Source: Strix aluco (Eukaryota; Chordata; Aves; Strigiformes; Strigidae). From it: DNA of 64,000 bases. Below are positions 1 to 13,230 of this stretch, one piece after another; within the stretch, counting starts at the first letter, position 1, and the number at the start of each line of letters is the position of its first letter. Made by a program: the position numbers and the translations under genes. The stretch spans positions 82,365,748 to 82,429,747 of the forward strand of contig NC_133935.1 of NCBI RefSeq assembly GCF_031877795.1, in the 5' to 3' direction. The notes below the pieces were generated by a model that was given only the letters and a program-made list of their open reading frames with translations, was not told where the DNA came from and searched no databases.

Positions 1-2640
1 CACTTGGGCTGGGATTTTCTCTTGGGCTCTTTACTCTGTTCATGCCTGGAATTCATATGACTTTGCTACCTAACCTTTTGGGTCCTAGCCTTGGTTTTTC
101 TTCTTTTAAAGATACTATTCTACTTTACTTTAGTCACAGAAAGATATGTTGTTTATCAGCCTTCTCTTTAGAGAGGCTTTAATTACTAGAAATAGTAATT
201 AAAAATCAGTTATAGGATAAATGTATAGCAGACTATCAGAAAAGTTTAGGCTGTACTCTAAGAGAAAGTGATTTTTTTTAAAAAAATATTATTCTGCTAA
301 AAGAAAGGACTTGAATCCAGTTTTGACTCTATGGCTGCTATTGATATTTTGTAATAACCTGTGAAGCAGGCTCAACACCTGCCACTCCAGTCAGGCTCAG
401 ATTAGGTCCTTACCTGGCAGCACTGCTGCCTCCTGTAATTACATTTAGCGTTCCTTCGGCAAACAAGCCAGTGTCCTGTTTGGCTTTGACATTAAACATA
501 AAGCTCTCAGTGTCATTATTGCTGCAGTTTTTTGCAGTTAGTGCTCAGAGCTTTTTCTCTGTCACTGTGTGGCAGCACTACTCCACGTAATGGATGCTAC
601 TTATTTTCCCTTCAGCTTGAGAACCAGGTGAATGATCAAAGTCCTTTTGTCACTAGACCCATCCCTGTTCATCTTTATTTGATGGTTTTCTCTATCCTTC
701 CCACACTCATTTTTCATCCTTCATTGTCCTCACTTCCTCAGAGGTTTTCAAGTGATTCATATTTCCCCTGGCTTTAGCATTAGATTTTTCGTATGTGCCT
801 TCCAATTATGAGATTCTTAAGATGTGAACAATGATCAGAATTATGAAATATATGGGAGGCTATAACAGGCTTGGATAAAAGGTGGTATTCATTCCTGCCC
901 TCGGAGTTCCCAGTTTAGCTACTTAATCCTGCAAGGCTCCCTCATACAATCAGTAGAGATGAGCGCTCCTCCGCAGGGCTGGTCAGAGTGTCTAAATTAG
1001 ATGCCTGCTCCCAGTGCCTCTCCAGACTGCCTGCTTCTCTCTACTGATTGCGTAGGAAACCAAGGAAAACCGGTCAGATGCCTCTTGCAGATGGTGTGAA
1101 CATTCCCCTCACCCACACAAAAAGTACAAATGCTGGTCTCAGCCCAGGGACCTCGCTGGAGGAATGGAGTACCAGAATCCTCTCAGCCTGACGACCCTCT
1201 GACTGTATCGCAGGATTCACTTCCCGATGTCAGTGTCTCTCTGCTGTGGTTACGGATAAAAACATTGCTGTGAAAGAAGAAGAAATTTGTAGCTGCTGTT
1301 TGGGGCCAAGAGCAAAAATTTGCCTAAAAGTTCTCCACACTTGGGAACAGCCACTGTCGTTGCGTGGCTTTGCTCCAAGCCACGTCTGCAAATGACAATT
1401 CTCACCACAAAATTCCACCCTCTACCCACCTTGTCCCCGCCTCTGCTAGTAACTTATTTTCCGTAGCAAAATGTGTTGAATTTTCAGGACTCTTCCCGTT
1501 CACCTGTTTCCTGCCCTTTGTCCAATTTTCAGCTAATTTAATTTTCTTTCATTCCTTTTCTTTTTGCCCCGTAACAACCACCAGAGGCGTCGTATTAGAA
1601 CTGGGGAAAAGACCAATTTCTTTTCAATTAAATAGGATCTTTATCCAATAAGAATACCAGAATCTTACAAATGAGCATGAGATTTACAGGGAAATAGGAT
1701 AATGACAGAATCTTAATAGTTAATGGTTCCTTGGTACCACCAGAGTCAGAAGGTTCACAGGGATAACACAGATAAAATCCACCTTGGGTAGAAAAGTTTA
1801 CACAGTCACAGAAAAAATTAGTTCAGTTAGGAGCTGAGGCCAGGCATGTCAATACCAGACTGGGGCAAGAGGCAAAGGATGCTTTCAAGTGTCCTCGGAT
1901 GGAACATTTCTTGTGAGGGGCTTGATCCAGAATGCTGCTCATTAATGGGTTGTCAGTGACTTATGTATCTTAATGTCGTACATTTTGCCTTACCTTATCT
2001 TACACCTTAGCTCCCCCGTGCTGTGTCAAATGTGGCAGCCATGAGGCAGGACAGGGAGTCACCAGCGGAGCTGCCAACTGCTCGTGTGTAGTTTCTTTCC
2101 TCGTAGGGGAGGGAACACCAGGTAGGAGTTTGGGCTCGGACCATAAGCCAGATGGCCCCAATACTCTCACTGCACCATTTTATCTTATCAAGGCCACACA
2201 TGTTAAATTCACAATGTGTTGGCACTAAGGAAGGGGCGATGGTCTGATTCAGCACAGCTGTCTGATATTGTGGAGAAACATCCTGTAGCTCTCTGTGTCA
2301 AAGTGCTTGTGGTTCCTGTTTCCAGGCAGAGGAAATATTAATATATGTATTCAGGGAATACTAACCCAGAAATTAAAAGGGCCATTTTTATAATAAAGGA
2401 TTAATTTAGTTTTGAAAGGAAAAAAAAAGGTTCAGGGAATTATGTCTGCCAGTCACCGAGATCTGTCAAGGAGGTTGGAAGAGAAGAGATGTTAAAAGTT
2501 GCAGGAAAATTATTGCTGAGGAGAACAAAAAGACAGAAATGAATGCTTACTATGAGGAAAAGGCTGCAGCACAAGTTCAGTGATCATCTATCTCGTGTGA
2601 CCTACTGACCAATTAATTGGCATGCATGTGCCAATCAATA
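1..2640. other. Intergenic DNA, no gene seen
   Basis: AT-rich unique-looking sequence. The open frames are short, lack family resemblance and are not flanked by convincing splice pairs. I see no CpG cluster, no tandem array and no RNA gene. The right boundary is set by the tail of the CR1 copy that follows. Confidence 0.6.
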
Positions 2641-3225
2641 CAGAATCACAGAATCACAGAATCACTCAGGCTGGAAAAGACCCTTGGGATCATCGAGTCC
2701 AGCCATCAGCCCGACTCTACAAAGTTCTGCCCTACACCACATCCCCCAACATCTCATCCAAACGACCCTTAAACACATCCAGGGATGGTGACTCCACCAC
2801 CTCCCTGGGCAGCCTATTCCACTGTCTGACCACTTCTTTCGGTGAAACATTTTTTCCTAATGTCCAGTCTAAACCTCCCCTGATGCAGTTTAAAGCCGTT
2901 CCCCCTTGTTCTGTCACTAATCACCTGTGAGAAGAGACCAGCACCAACCTCTCTACAATGTCCTTTCAGGTAGGTGTAGAGAGTGATGAGGTCTCCCCTC
3001 AGCCTTCTCCTCCTCAAACTAAACAGTCCCAGCTCCCTCAATCTCTTCTCATAGGATTTGTTCTCCAGGCCCTTCCCCAGCTTCGTTGCCCTCCTCTGCA
3101 CTCGCTCCAGCACCTCGATATCTCTCTCGTATTGAGGTGCCCAAAACTGGACACAATACTCCAGGTGTGGCCTCACCAGTGCAGAGCACAGGGGGACTAT
3201 CACCTCCCTACTTCTGCATACGCAT
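2641..3225 (-). mobile_element. CR1 LINE fragment, 5'-truncated, antisense (copy A)
   Basis: Chicken-repeat-1 non-LTR retrotransposon remnant. On the plus strand it begins with the element's 3' tail, three copies of the 8-mer AGAATCAC, instead of poly(A). It then runs backwards through the 3' UTR and the last part of the reverse-transcriptase ORF. The minus-strand translation shows CR1 landmarks such as [30 protein letters not shown] and [13 protein letters not shown]. Homology fades near 3225, so only the region downstream of the polymerase catalytic centre remains. Against copy E there is one extra T near 2832 that shifts the frame (FTER then a wrong frame), so the ORF is broken. It is the same subfamily as copy E. 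It is a dead insertion. Confidence 0.93.
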
Positions 3226-6200
3226 TGCTCGGAGCTGGACCCAGCCTCGCCTCTCACCCCACGAGGAGTTACAGGCTGTGGAAGGAAGCCAAGACAGAGT
3301 GTGTTTGTACATGTGCCAAGCAGAGACACTGTAAGAGAGGGGATTATATACAAGGGGGACTTTGGGTTACTGTGACAGTGCATGACTGAATTAAAATTTG
3401 TAGAAAACAGTTTTTACTAGTTCTGTAGTTGGAGAAATAACTCGTGTTGCTACATCCGTAACACTTGCATCGCCTACCCTCTCACTCCCCCACCATACCT
3501 CCAGTCCTCCCGATCATCCTGTCCGTTAACTGAGCAAGACGTGCTATGGTGTGAAGGGTGCAGGGTTTTGGCAGGTCAAACACAACAGATGACTGCCCAG
3601 TGAACTCTGCAGGTTTTCTCTTATTAGAGGCGATAATTTGGGTCTCTAATCTCTGTCTGGTCATTGGTGTTCTTAAGAGACGTGGATACTTAAGATCACC
3701 GAGATGCCCAACCTGCTATCAAATGTAACAGGAAACAGAGTGTGATCATATTTCCAATGGAAACCAGGCTAAAATAACCTCCATGATAACATTAATCTCC
3801 TACATTTAAAATTACACTGTTGTTTTCAGGAAGACTAGCCTCCTACACGACAGCAATGCTATAGTAAACTTGATTTTCATTGCTGTGTAACTGTTTTATT
3901 GAGAGCTGAGCTGATTAGTACTGGAAAGATTCTTAATACAGCAATAGACCTATCAATTATCAATGAACATTTTAATGAACTAATCACATTAATGAATTTT
4001 TAGAGTTCCATTTATTTTATCAGCCAACTGACTAGTTTATCTTTGCTTTTATTTTCACTTTTTCATTCCACTTGTATGAGAAACTTGTGCTTGGGCTTCA
4101 CATGATAGCAGGAGAGACGTGTGTACACCAATTTCCCCCTCTCTTCTCATCAGAGGCAAGGAAATCAAATGCTTCCCCAATTTACATCCTACTTAATCCC
4201 ACTGACGTTAAATTACTTTAATCTGGGTACTTTATTTGTCCAGTTAGATCTGTACAGTAGGCAAAATATGAGGGTTTGGCTGGGTCTCTTTAAAATAATG
4301 TAGTTTAATATTTCACTTTAAAACACAGCTACCTGAATTTCTCCTGCATCAGTATTTATGTGCTTAGTGCTGGAGGAGGCCAAAAAAGACCATTTCTAGC
4401 TAAGTAATTTATTTAAATTCCACTTTTTTTGATTTCTTCTTGTTTCAGGAGTACCTTTTGTGCTTTGCACATTCAGCTCTAGGAACCTGGGCACCTCAGC
4501 TGATACTATTCTCAGCAGAAATCTTCAGGGAGGATGAACAGCATATATTTGGACATCTGAGGTAACTGAAATATGATTATAGGAATTAATTGCGGCTGTG
4601 AAGTTTTTCAAGTTCTTCATGTTTTTCATGAACATAGAGATTTGGTTGTTGACAGTGGCATGAAGGTTTCATTTGAATTGCTGAGGTTGGAAGAGCGTCT
4701 GACTTTGCAAGCCAGATGAATCTCAGTCCTGTTTGAAGTGGATGTCTGGATTCTTACGGACTTCACTGGAACCAAGTTTTCATCTGCCAGTTTTCTGGAC
4801 CCGGCCCAGTAATTCTCAAGCACTGACGCTTGTGGCAACTCATGACGGTTCATGAAGACTTACCTTCAGCTTTGGGATATGCAGTGCTAACAATGTCTGT
4901 GCAGTCTCAGAGCCGCAAAATGGAATTCAGACAGCACCTTGGCTCCCTGGTGCTCCTAAAATTGCAGGGCAGCATAATAAGTACATAATGGAAAAGCTTT
5001 TTGATAGTAGAAAACCAGCTATTTTTCTTCAGCGCACATGAACATTAATCAGTTGTCTAGGTCTGGATCAATCTATAGAAGTGAAATTACAGGGACATTA
5101 GGAAGGTAAATCATATTTATTACACAAGTGCCTAAGGCTGAGAAGGTATGAAGCTCCCCCCAACATGACACTGTACTCCCTGCTCCAAAAAAGCTTAGAG
5201 CTGGAGAAAAGCAGCTTAATGTTTATGTAAAAGTGAGGGTTGCAATTTGATAGCAAGCTTGTGGGTTATGTAGTATTTTGGTGATGTAAGACTAGCTATG
5301 AGAGTACAAATGCAAAGAAAAGAAAAAGAGGAAGAGATACTGAAAAGAGGATTGTTGGAGTAACAGTAACAGGAGTGAAATGAAGCTGATGTAAAAGAGA
5401 TTTTGAGCACAGGGACTGGAACAAACAACCAGTGAGCATGGGTGAAAGTCAAGCCAGAACTGCAGAATGGCTCTGGGGGTGGTTGTCACTCCTGCCTTGG
5501 CAGCTGCTCTCATGGCTTGCTTTTTCCCTGAGACCTGGTTCCCCCAGAAATGGGGACTACTGTCATTTTAGATGTGAGCCAGAACATCTATAGTTTATTT
5601 TTTCTCTTTCTGAACTTCCTTTTAAAGCAGATTTAAGGAGTGAAACACACAGCATACACAGAGGAATGTTTGCAGTAATGTGTTGAAAATATTGGCCCAG
5701 ATCTTCAAGTTTAGGAATGAAAGCTAGGTATCTGCAAGCTAAATTAGAGCAACTCTAATGCTGGTTTTAAATGAAATCTGGCTGCTCATAGCCTCATTGA
5801 TCATGTGACATAGAGATGTTTTATGCCCCTTTGTTTCTTCACTACACAAGCTCTAGGCCACCTTGGGATTTGTCCTCTGCTGAGGGAGCTCTCCTGTAAC
5901 ACTGTCTATTTGTTTCTTCCATCTGCTCCTATCTGCTAGAGCAGGGGTCAGAATTTGTCTTGAGGAATTCCCTTTTTCTTTTTATAGCTTCACACTGATT
6001 TGCCATGGGCAGGGGTTCAGGTACAAGGAATGTTGCAGGCTGTGAACTATATCCTGCTCAGCTGTACACCTACAGTTTCCACCCATTTGTAAAAAAAGAC
6101 TGACAAGCATCCAAGAGAATAATTTGATCTTGTTCCTGTTATTAGACCTGCATGACTTGATATTGCTCAGAAGTAGTTTTCTAACTTTTGGAAGCCTGTT

Positions 6201-7400
6201 ATTATCATTAGAAGACTCTTTGTAGGAAGACATAGGCTTTTGATGAAGAATTCTCCTCTCCATATCCTCAAGCTTACTGTTCCTCTTCCAGTTATGTCCA
6301 AACATGGCAGCTGGGACAAAAAAGCCAGTCTGCTTTCTTTGTATGGACAGGTAATTTGTAGGTGCATTCTGTCCAAGATTCTGAATAAACCAAGAAGTGT
6401 GGGATTTTTTGACCTATTTCTTTGATCCAAACATTTTCTGTCCCCCAAAAGGAAATAAACCAATGTCCAATCCTGAAAAAAACAGTAAAGAACAAGATAT
6501 TATTTTAATGCATTTTAAAAAAAAAGTGTACTTACTTAGAAACTTTAGGCATAGCTGATCCAGCTGGGGGTAGAAGAATGCAGTGGATGGGCCCATCTCA
6601 GTGTCCCTTCCACTTATGTTTTCTGTGGTAATATGATTGGGAAGAGGATAATTATCAGCAATATTCAGTGTGAACACAGGAGCAGATTTGGAGTGCTGCC
6701 TGATTACAAGGTATTTGTCTAACACTCATCGTCATTATATGAGAATGCTTTAATTAGCATTGAAAACATTTAGTTACATAGACCATCTCTGGCAAAAATA
6801 GATTGTGTGCCTCATGTTTTTTACACTGTATTAAATGCTAAGTATTTAGACCTACATGGCCACACAATGTCATCACCTGAAAACACTGAAACCTACAAAT
6901 CCTTGATTTTCATTTGCAACAAAAATACCAAAAATCATTAAGATTGTATCAACACTGATTTTGATGTTGAAATGACTGAAAGTATCAACCAGGCAGCAGA
7001 TTTCCATGCAAAGTAAACATTTTCTTGTCAGTAAGGACGAATGATGACAAAATGTGTTTTATCTACTAAAAAATAGATAATCAGCTTATAATCATGGAGA
7101 GGACAAATTATCCTGATCTATTTCTATGAAGGCAGATCCTATTCTGGCATCTGAACAGCTGAGTAGGAGGTATGTATATATTTAAAGACAAGATACCACG
7201 CACAGAGAGCAAATTCCTGTTTGGTTCTTATACTGGTTTATATTCAGCTCTAAATGCAGTTCTGATTATATTTTCCGAACCGTTTACTTCTCTCCATTTA
7301 GTTCATCAAAGTTATTCAAATCTGGATTTTAAACCTGTGTTTTTACAAAGATGACTGGAAGCAGATTCATTTACCTAATGTAAAGGTTAGACTCAGCACA
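3226..7400. other. Intergenic DNA, no gene seen
   Basis: AT-rich sequence without recognisable coding exons, RNA genes or young repeats. The longest open frames (about 60-107 codons on the minus strand around 5.2-6.7 kb) overlap each other in different frames and show no domain or codon signature, so I treat them as chance. Confidence 0.55.
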
Positions 7401-7905
7401 CAGATTAAGACACCTAAATTTAGGTGTCTGCACGTAGGTGTTTACATGTGAGTTAGCTGTCGTAGCTCCCAGCGTGGTCAGCGGAGGCACCTGCGGCTGG
7501 TTCACTTCATAGTGCTCAAGATTCATTGACTGCTGAGCAGATCACCATTATCTGTAAAGGGAGCTTAGTCACCTAACTCGCATCTTGAAGACATGTACTG
7601 TTAGGTGTCTCAAACCGCAACCTGAACCTGATATCAGGCATTTATAAGATCGACACCTAAAGCTGAGCAGGTACTTGTTGAGTAGTGTCCCAGTATTATC
7701 AATGAAGAGCTGGTCAGTGGAGCTTAGAGTGCGATTAATCCAATCAACTCTGTCTGTTTTATAATGAGCTGAATCATGACCTAAACTCCTTTGACTAGTC
7801 CTCCAGCAACCAGAATGGCAGCCTAGACACCTAGTTTACATATAGGCACATACACTGTAGACACCTAAGGTTAAGTGAGATCAATCCTACCCTAGGTGGC
7901 TACTA
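7400..7905. repeat. Fossil interspersed repeat with GACACCTAA/TTAGGTGTC motifs
   Basis: At least six copies of a short motif occur in both orientations within about 500 bp. There is a perfect 22-bp palindrome at 7408-7429 (half-site AGACACCTAAA), then GTCACCTAACT at 7569, TTAGGTGTCT at 7601, GACACCTAA at 7652, TAGACACCTAG at 7824 and TAGACACCTAAGG at 7858, with a weaker CCTAGGTGG near 7891. Such density is not expected in unique DNA. The pattern resembles old amniote non-autonomous DNA transposons that carry TTAGGCACCTAA-like motifs, but I cannot assign a family. The edges are approximate. Confidence 0.5.
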
Positions 7906-10900
7906 GACGATGAGATAGATCCTCTCGTCTGACTTCTTGCCTGAAACAGGCTGTAGAACTAAGTTCAGCAGCCCCTGGATAAGCAGTCTCACAAAAAAAG
8001 TGGTTAGGTATACTTGTGAGCCCTCTCACCTATGGCTTGCCCAGAGACTCTGCACATACCAGGCTTTTCCAAGCTCTTCCACAAAGTCTAGGCAAGGAGA
8101 AAAAAGATTCCTTTATGCACGATAAGTGAGGGGGGGTCACCAACAATTCCTTCTTCCCATGGGAAAGACTTGGGGGTGACTGATGCAGGACACAACATGA
8201 TTATGCCTTTGTATCTCAATGCAGATGTTTCAGAACAATATAATAATGAAAAGGCTGATGAAGCTTGTGTAACAGATTTTCATGATTGTATGGAAAGTCC
8301 AGGATGTGTTTCAAGTGACCAATTGTGTGTCATTTAATTAACTGATACAGTGGATATGCTGGCCCTGCCAGAGGATTTCTAAACTCTTTGTACCAACTAG
8401 TTTTAGTTGAGAGACTGTGCAATGAACTTACTTCATTTTCTGTATTTTCCCAAATGCAGATTTCATCGTTTATCTTAGAGTGGAAGCAGCATCTTGTATT
8501 TTCCATCACCTCCCATGCTTCTAACTAAAATTCAACTGTGGGTCAAATCCTTGGCTGGAAAGAGTGTATACAGACCAGGATCTGCCTTGTATAAAAAAGT
8601 TAGAAAAACAGGATGTGTTTTATTTGACTGGAGTGAACTTAATGGTCAGAGGTCATTTTCATTTAAGACACATTTTTCTCATGGTTTTCAAATGTATTTT
8701 GTTTCTTAAATTACAGCAAAAATAAAATGCATTTTTCTCAGCATTTTTTCTTAAGGATCTCAAGGCACTTTATTGGCAGTAATTTGCTAAATCTTGCAGT
8801 CTTCCTATATAGTGAATATGTCACTGCTTGCCTTATCTGCTTTCTCAGCTTTCAGGCTTATTTCCCTCCAGTGGGAGGGAAGACCCTCGGTGCTTTCCAA
8901 CCTATAGTTATTAAGAGGACAGAAACACCATTTTCACGTACAACTTATTTTTTTCTGTTAGTTGTGTTTTTCTTCATTTGTCCTCCCAAACTGAAAACTT
9001 GGTAATGGGTTCTTCCTTTATTTCACTGGCATGCTATATTTTTCCCTTGTTTTTAACTACTCCCCAGCGAGTCTCCGGTTTGCCCTGTTCCATTCATTCC
9101 CTCTGGAAGGGTTTTCAAGTTTTGAAAGTTCACTTCAGGAAGATTTCATAATAAGAACTTAAGGAAAATAATATAATCTTGCTTTAAAACACTTCCTTCC
9201 TCTGTTTTGCTGATGAATTATAACAATTCACAATACCATCTGGCTAGCAACTGGTGCAGAACTTATTTCATTGTTTTAAACGTATTTGTTTCTTTTGGTT
9301 GTAGAGCACATAACATGAGGATTCCCTAGCTGCTGTTCTGTGATCAGACAGACCCAGACTACAACATGAGATCAGGATGTGCCCAGATGTTTGGAATTGC
9401 GCTAGAAGTAGCCTTGGCAAATGATCTGTAGTCTTACAGTGAATTGGAATGTGAGTTCTGTGGTGGAGGGCAAAATGCAGGTCTGAATTTTGCAGCTTGA
9501 TCCATTTTCTAAAATCAGAGAAAAATCTGAAGAGAAATCCAACCTCCTCCTTCTTAAGGGGACTTTGTAGAAACTTCTTAAGCTCATAGATCAAATTAAA
9601 AATGAGAAAGGAACCTGTTTTCTGAATCCAGTTTTGACGTAACTCAGGATAATGGAAATATAGCTGGACAAGAAGTTTTCATGAGCTTTCTACAATCCCA
9701 GTTTTGAGGAATCTCCCAGAACAGTTTGGGAAGTTGGATGGTGCTCCAGACCCAAGTCTAGGAAGGACAGCCTCTGTTCCAAAACCCAAGTGACAAATTA
9801 AGCATAGTCCAGTTCTGAATTTGATCATGCATGGATCGGGAGCGTTGGTGGTGATGTGGAGGGGAAGTACTGCACCTGAGCCTCTCACCAGATCATCTGA
9901 AGCACTCAATGCACAAGGTGAGTCAGACTACAGGGCTTTCTAGGACCTCCCTCCAAGCAGATTTGGAGCACACGTGACTATCAGACTATGATGGTGCAAT
10001 TTCAGTGAAACTACCTTTCCTTATCCTACAGTCAAAGTTAATTTCATTCACTTGTGTGTTTTTGAAAAGACTGTGAAAATGAAGAATTACTCAAACCAGT
10101 CTCTAGTGATTATGGATGTCCTTACAGCCCCTACTGTAAAGTGAGTGTTATGGTGTAAATGTACAGACCACTTAGCACAGAGTCACTGTCTGTCCTGGGA
10201 GCAGATGTTAATCTTCAGCATCAGTGCTGCTCCAGTCACAACCTCACCAACCAATGTCATGTTTGGTGTTGATTTTTTGATACAGATCTTTTGATTTCCA
10301 TTTTTTTCATATGAGCTTTGGTTGAATAACAGGAAGCAAAGGCTAGCTTCACATTAATGACATAGGTGGTAAAGTTCTTATAATTTATTTTTAGTTCACC
10401 AAACCATTCTAGTCCTCAGATTTAGATTCTTTAAAGCAAATGTTGATGTATACCCAACACACGATGTTTTCTCACATTGCCTCATTTACACATGCTCATA
10501 TAATTTCCATGTGAGCTATAGCATATTGTAAAGCTGTGACGTATTCTTTTAATTTTTACACTGAATGATTTCAAATGGAACCTAACATAATTAGACTACA
10601 TGTAATCTCTTCCCATTTTGATCCTATTCTCAAGAGTGTTTGCAGAGAAGCTCACTTGAGTCTTAAATGCACAACTTCAAACCATGCTGATGGTGATGAG
10701 TAAGAGAAGCACACTCTTAGGAAAACATAGTGATATGCAGGACGAAGACTCATGACTTTATCAAGTGAACTAGGTATCTCCATTGGCAGCGTCCGCTTTA
10801 AAATCCTTGACACACAATTTTTTGAACTTCTGCACAAAACCTATGACAAGTTGATTCAGAGTGTTTCCTTACCCATTTCTCTCCTGAATCAACACAAACC

Positions 10901-13057
10901 CTTATTAATATCTGCTTGTAACAGGGTTCCCAAAGAGATGGTATAGTTTCTATTAAGGTGTCAGCCTTTGAGATAAACTGCAGTTTAGAAGCATTTCAAA
11001 CAGCCATCACCTTCCTGGTAGTATATTAAAAGAGATTATGCATTGCCAGAGACAGCAAGCCTTGTCAGGTCAGGGCAAAACAACATTTTAAGCCGATTGG
11101 CTCATATATCTCAAGGTATGTGTGTCCTTGCACAAATTCACTTTCCCCTCAACCCAGTATTTAAGAAAATCCACCTTTCACAATGTTGATCAATCTGAAC
11201 TGTGGTCAGATTGAATCCTGTTTATTATGTTGAGGTTAGGGAAGGGAAAAAACTCCAGATGTGATAGTAAATTATTGGATTATAAGGAAATTTTGAGGAA
11301 AAACCCCTGTTATTTGGTGGTTGGTGCCTCACCTTTCAGAAAGCTCTTCTTTGCATAAAAATTTTGTGACAGAATAAACCATGTTTACACTCCAGAGGTA
11401 TCTGCCAAATGTTTGGGAAGCTTCATACTGCTTTACAGCCTAAAGCTGGTTTTGTTTGCCAAAGGTGAGGGGTGTCTTTATTAACGATGGTGGCTGCCTA
11501 CAAGGTCCCCTGGCTTCCTTACAGGATGAAATTGGGTAACTGGTTCCTAGTAAGGCCTGGTGTAAACACCAGCCTCAGCAGTATCTGTCAGCACATCTTC
11601 TTCATCAGCCAGGAATGTGAATTACCCCACAGTCCCCGTATTTGGGCAGTCTTACTGCCACTTGTGCAATGGCCCTACGGTGGGAAATGAACTCAATTGC
11701 TTACTGGTGTGAAACAGCTTGAGAGAGCTTGGCCACCCTCTAGTTGGCTTGTCTCACTCCACGGTTGCCATATGGGCTTGGTTAGGGAAAAGATAAATGG
11801 ATAGGACTTCCATTTCTCTGGCAAGCTATTTCTAAAGTTAAGGTTTCACAGGAAACCTTCACACTGCTTTACCCCGAACAGGAGGCTGACCGAACACAGA
11901 TGGCTCAAGGCAGAGGAGGAAGAACGTGCTTAAAAGCCCAACTTCCATCCTCCATTTCGTGCTGTGCTATATAAATTCTACATGAAGTGGAGCTGGGAAA
12001 AGACTCTAAATACCATGCTGCTGAAAAAAAAATTTTGATCTTCCACAAGGAGCTTTACCTCAGTGAACTGAATATATTTCTTCTCCATCAGTCAATTACA
12101 CTTCTCTGTCTGCTTGTTTCAGCAGCAAATGGAAAAGGTCATAAAGATTTAACTTTTGCATTACATTAGACAAGTAATTACACCTTTTGCAGGATACACT
12201 ATTCCAGCACAGAGCATCTACACATTTTATTATAGGCTCCTGTTTTCATTTGCTTGTAACTTCATGAAAATTTATCCCTTTGAGGTTTTAAAACTAGTTG
12301 GTGTCTAAGAAATGATTCTATTTCTGTTAACTTTGAGTTACTTCTGACATTCTGGTGGTTACGGGTGAGTGATAATAAACTTTGCTCTAATGTGCTCTGA
12401 AAACTGACTCTATAAAATACTGTCATGAGCTTCCTTGTCTTACTGTAACTCCACATCGGATCTTCAGAGTTTACAAAAACGTATCTTCCAACTACTGTCC
12501 TGGAAAACCACACTAAGGCACACAAAAGATGAAGCTAACGTTTTGTTTTGTTGTACATCATTCCCAACAAGACTTAATCTTCTGTCTTACCTGTTCCTTT
12601 TCTTTCTCTGTTGTATGTTCTACTTTTCCATGATTTGAAGTCGTATGATTTAATTATAGCTTTTTGCTCTTTTTCATGAAATCCGTTCCCCTTCTGCTGT
12701 GGGAGCAGGATGAAATCTGGTTAACAAGAATCTAAGATTCAGATTCAGGAAAGCACCCCAATTTCATGTTTTAAAACCATCATATGCTTCAGTTTTGATA
12801 CAGCCACACGTGCCTTCTTCAGGCAGGCTTTCTAACTTTTGCATTTTTTCCGCATAGCCATCTTCCATCATCTATCTAGTCAATGTGAAAAGGGATCTCC
12901 AGGAAGTTATATGACATGGGATATACAGGTAAGTGACATATTTTTGGTACTGTGATGTTTTTCAATTCACTGAAAACCTACCTGGTACTAAGGAGACATT
13001 TTAGAAAGTTACATTGTATGAGTGTATTAAACTTTCTTCTATGTGTACTTTTCACAG
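7906..13057. other. Intergenic DNA, no gene seen
   Basis: No coding exon or RNA gene could be supported. Composition is balanced or slightly A/C-rich on the plus strand in several stretches, unlike the T/G-rich sequence downstream of the CpG island. A donor-like ACAAG|GTGAGT sits at 9917|9918, but its upstream partner is poor. Confidence 0.5.
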
Positions 13058-13082
13058 ATAAAAGAATACCGAAAGCTGAATC

Positions 13083-13230
13083 AACATTTGAAAGGGGAGA
13101 GAGAAAGAAATGGGAGAATTCTGAAGTAGCGGAAGGAATAAGACAGAAAGAGGTGAATGGGAAAAGGCAAGAAAATGCCATAGGAGACAGAAAATTTGGG
13201 AAAAAAGGAAGAAGATGAAGAAAATCTGTC
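13083..13230 (+). repeat. Purine-rich low-complexity tract
   Basis: A stretch of about 150 bp is dominated by A and G on the plus strand (runs such as GGGGAGAGAGAAAGAAATGG and GGAAGAAGATGAAGAAAA). It keeps an 88-codon frame open simply because purine-rich codons for Lys, Glu, Arg and Gly avoid stops. It lies just downstream of an acceptor-like pyrimidine tract ending at 13057. Confidence 0.6.

Noticed and set aside
9680..9917. Donor-like ACAAG|GTGAGT at 9917|9918 suggesting an upstream exon
   Set aside because: No acceptor with a decent pyrimidine tract, several stops in all frames, and no other sign of a gene nearby.
12952..13218. 88-codon frame with a Lys/Glu/Arg-rich end
   Set aside because: It is driven by the purine-rich tract. 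The N-terminal part is unrelated AT-rich sequence and no family resemblance exists.
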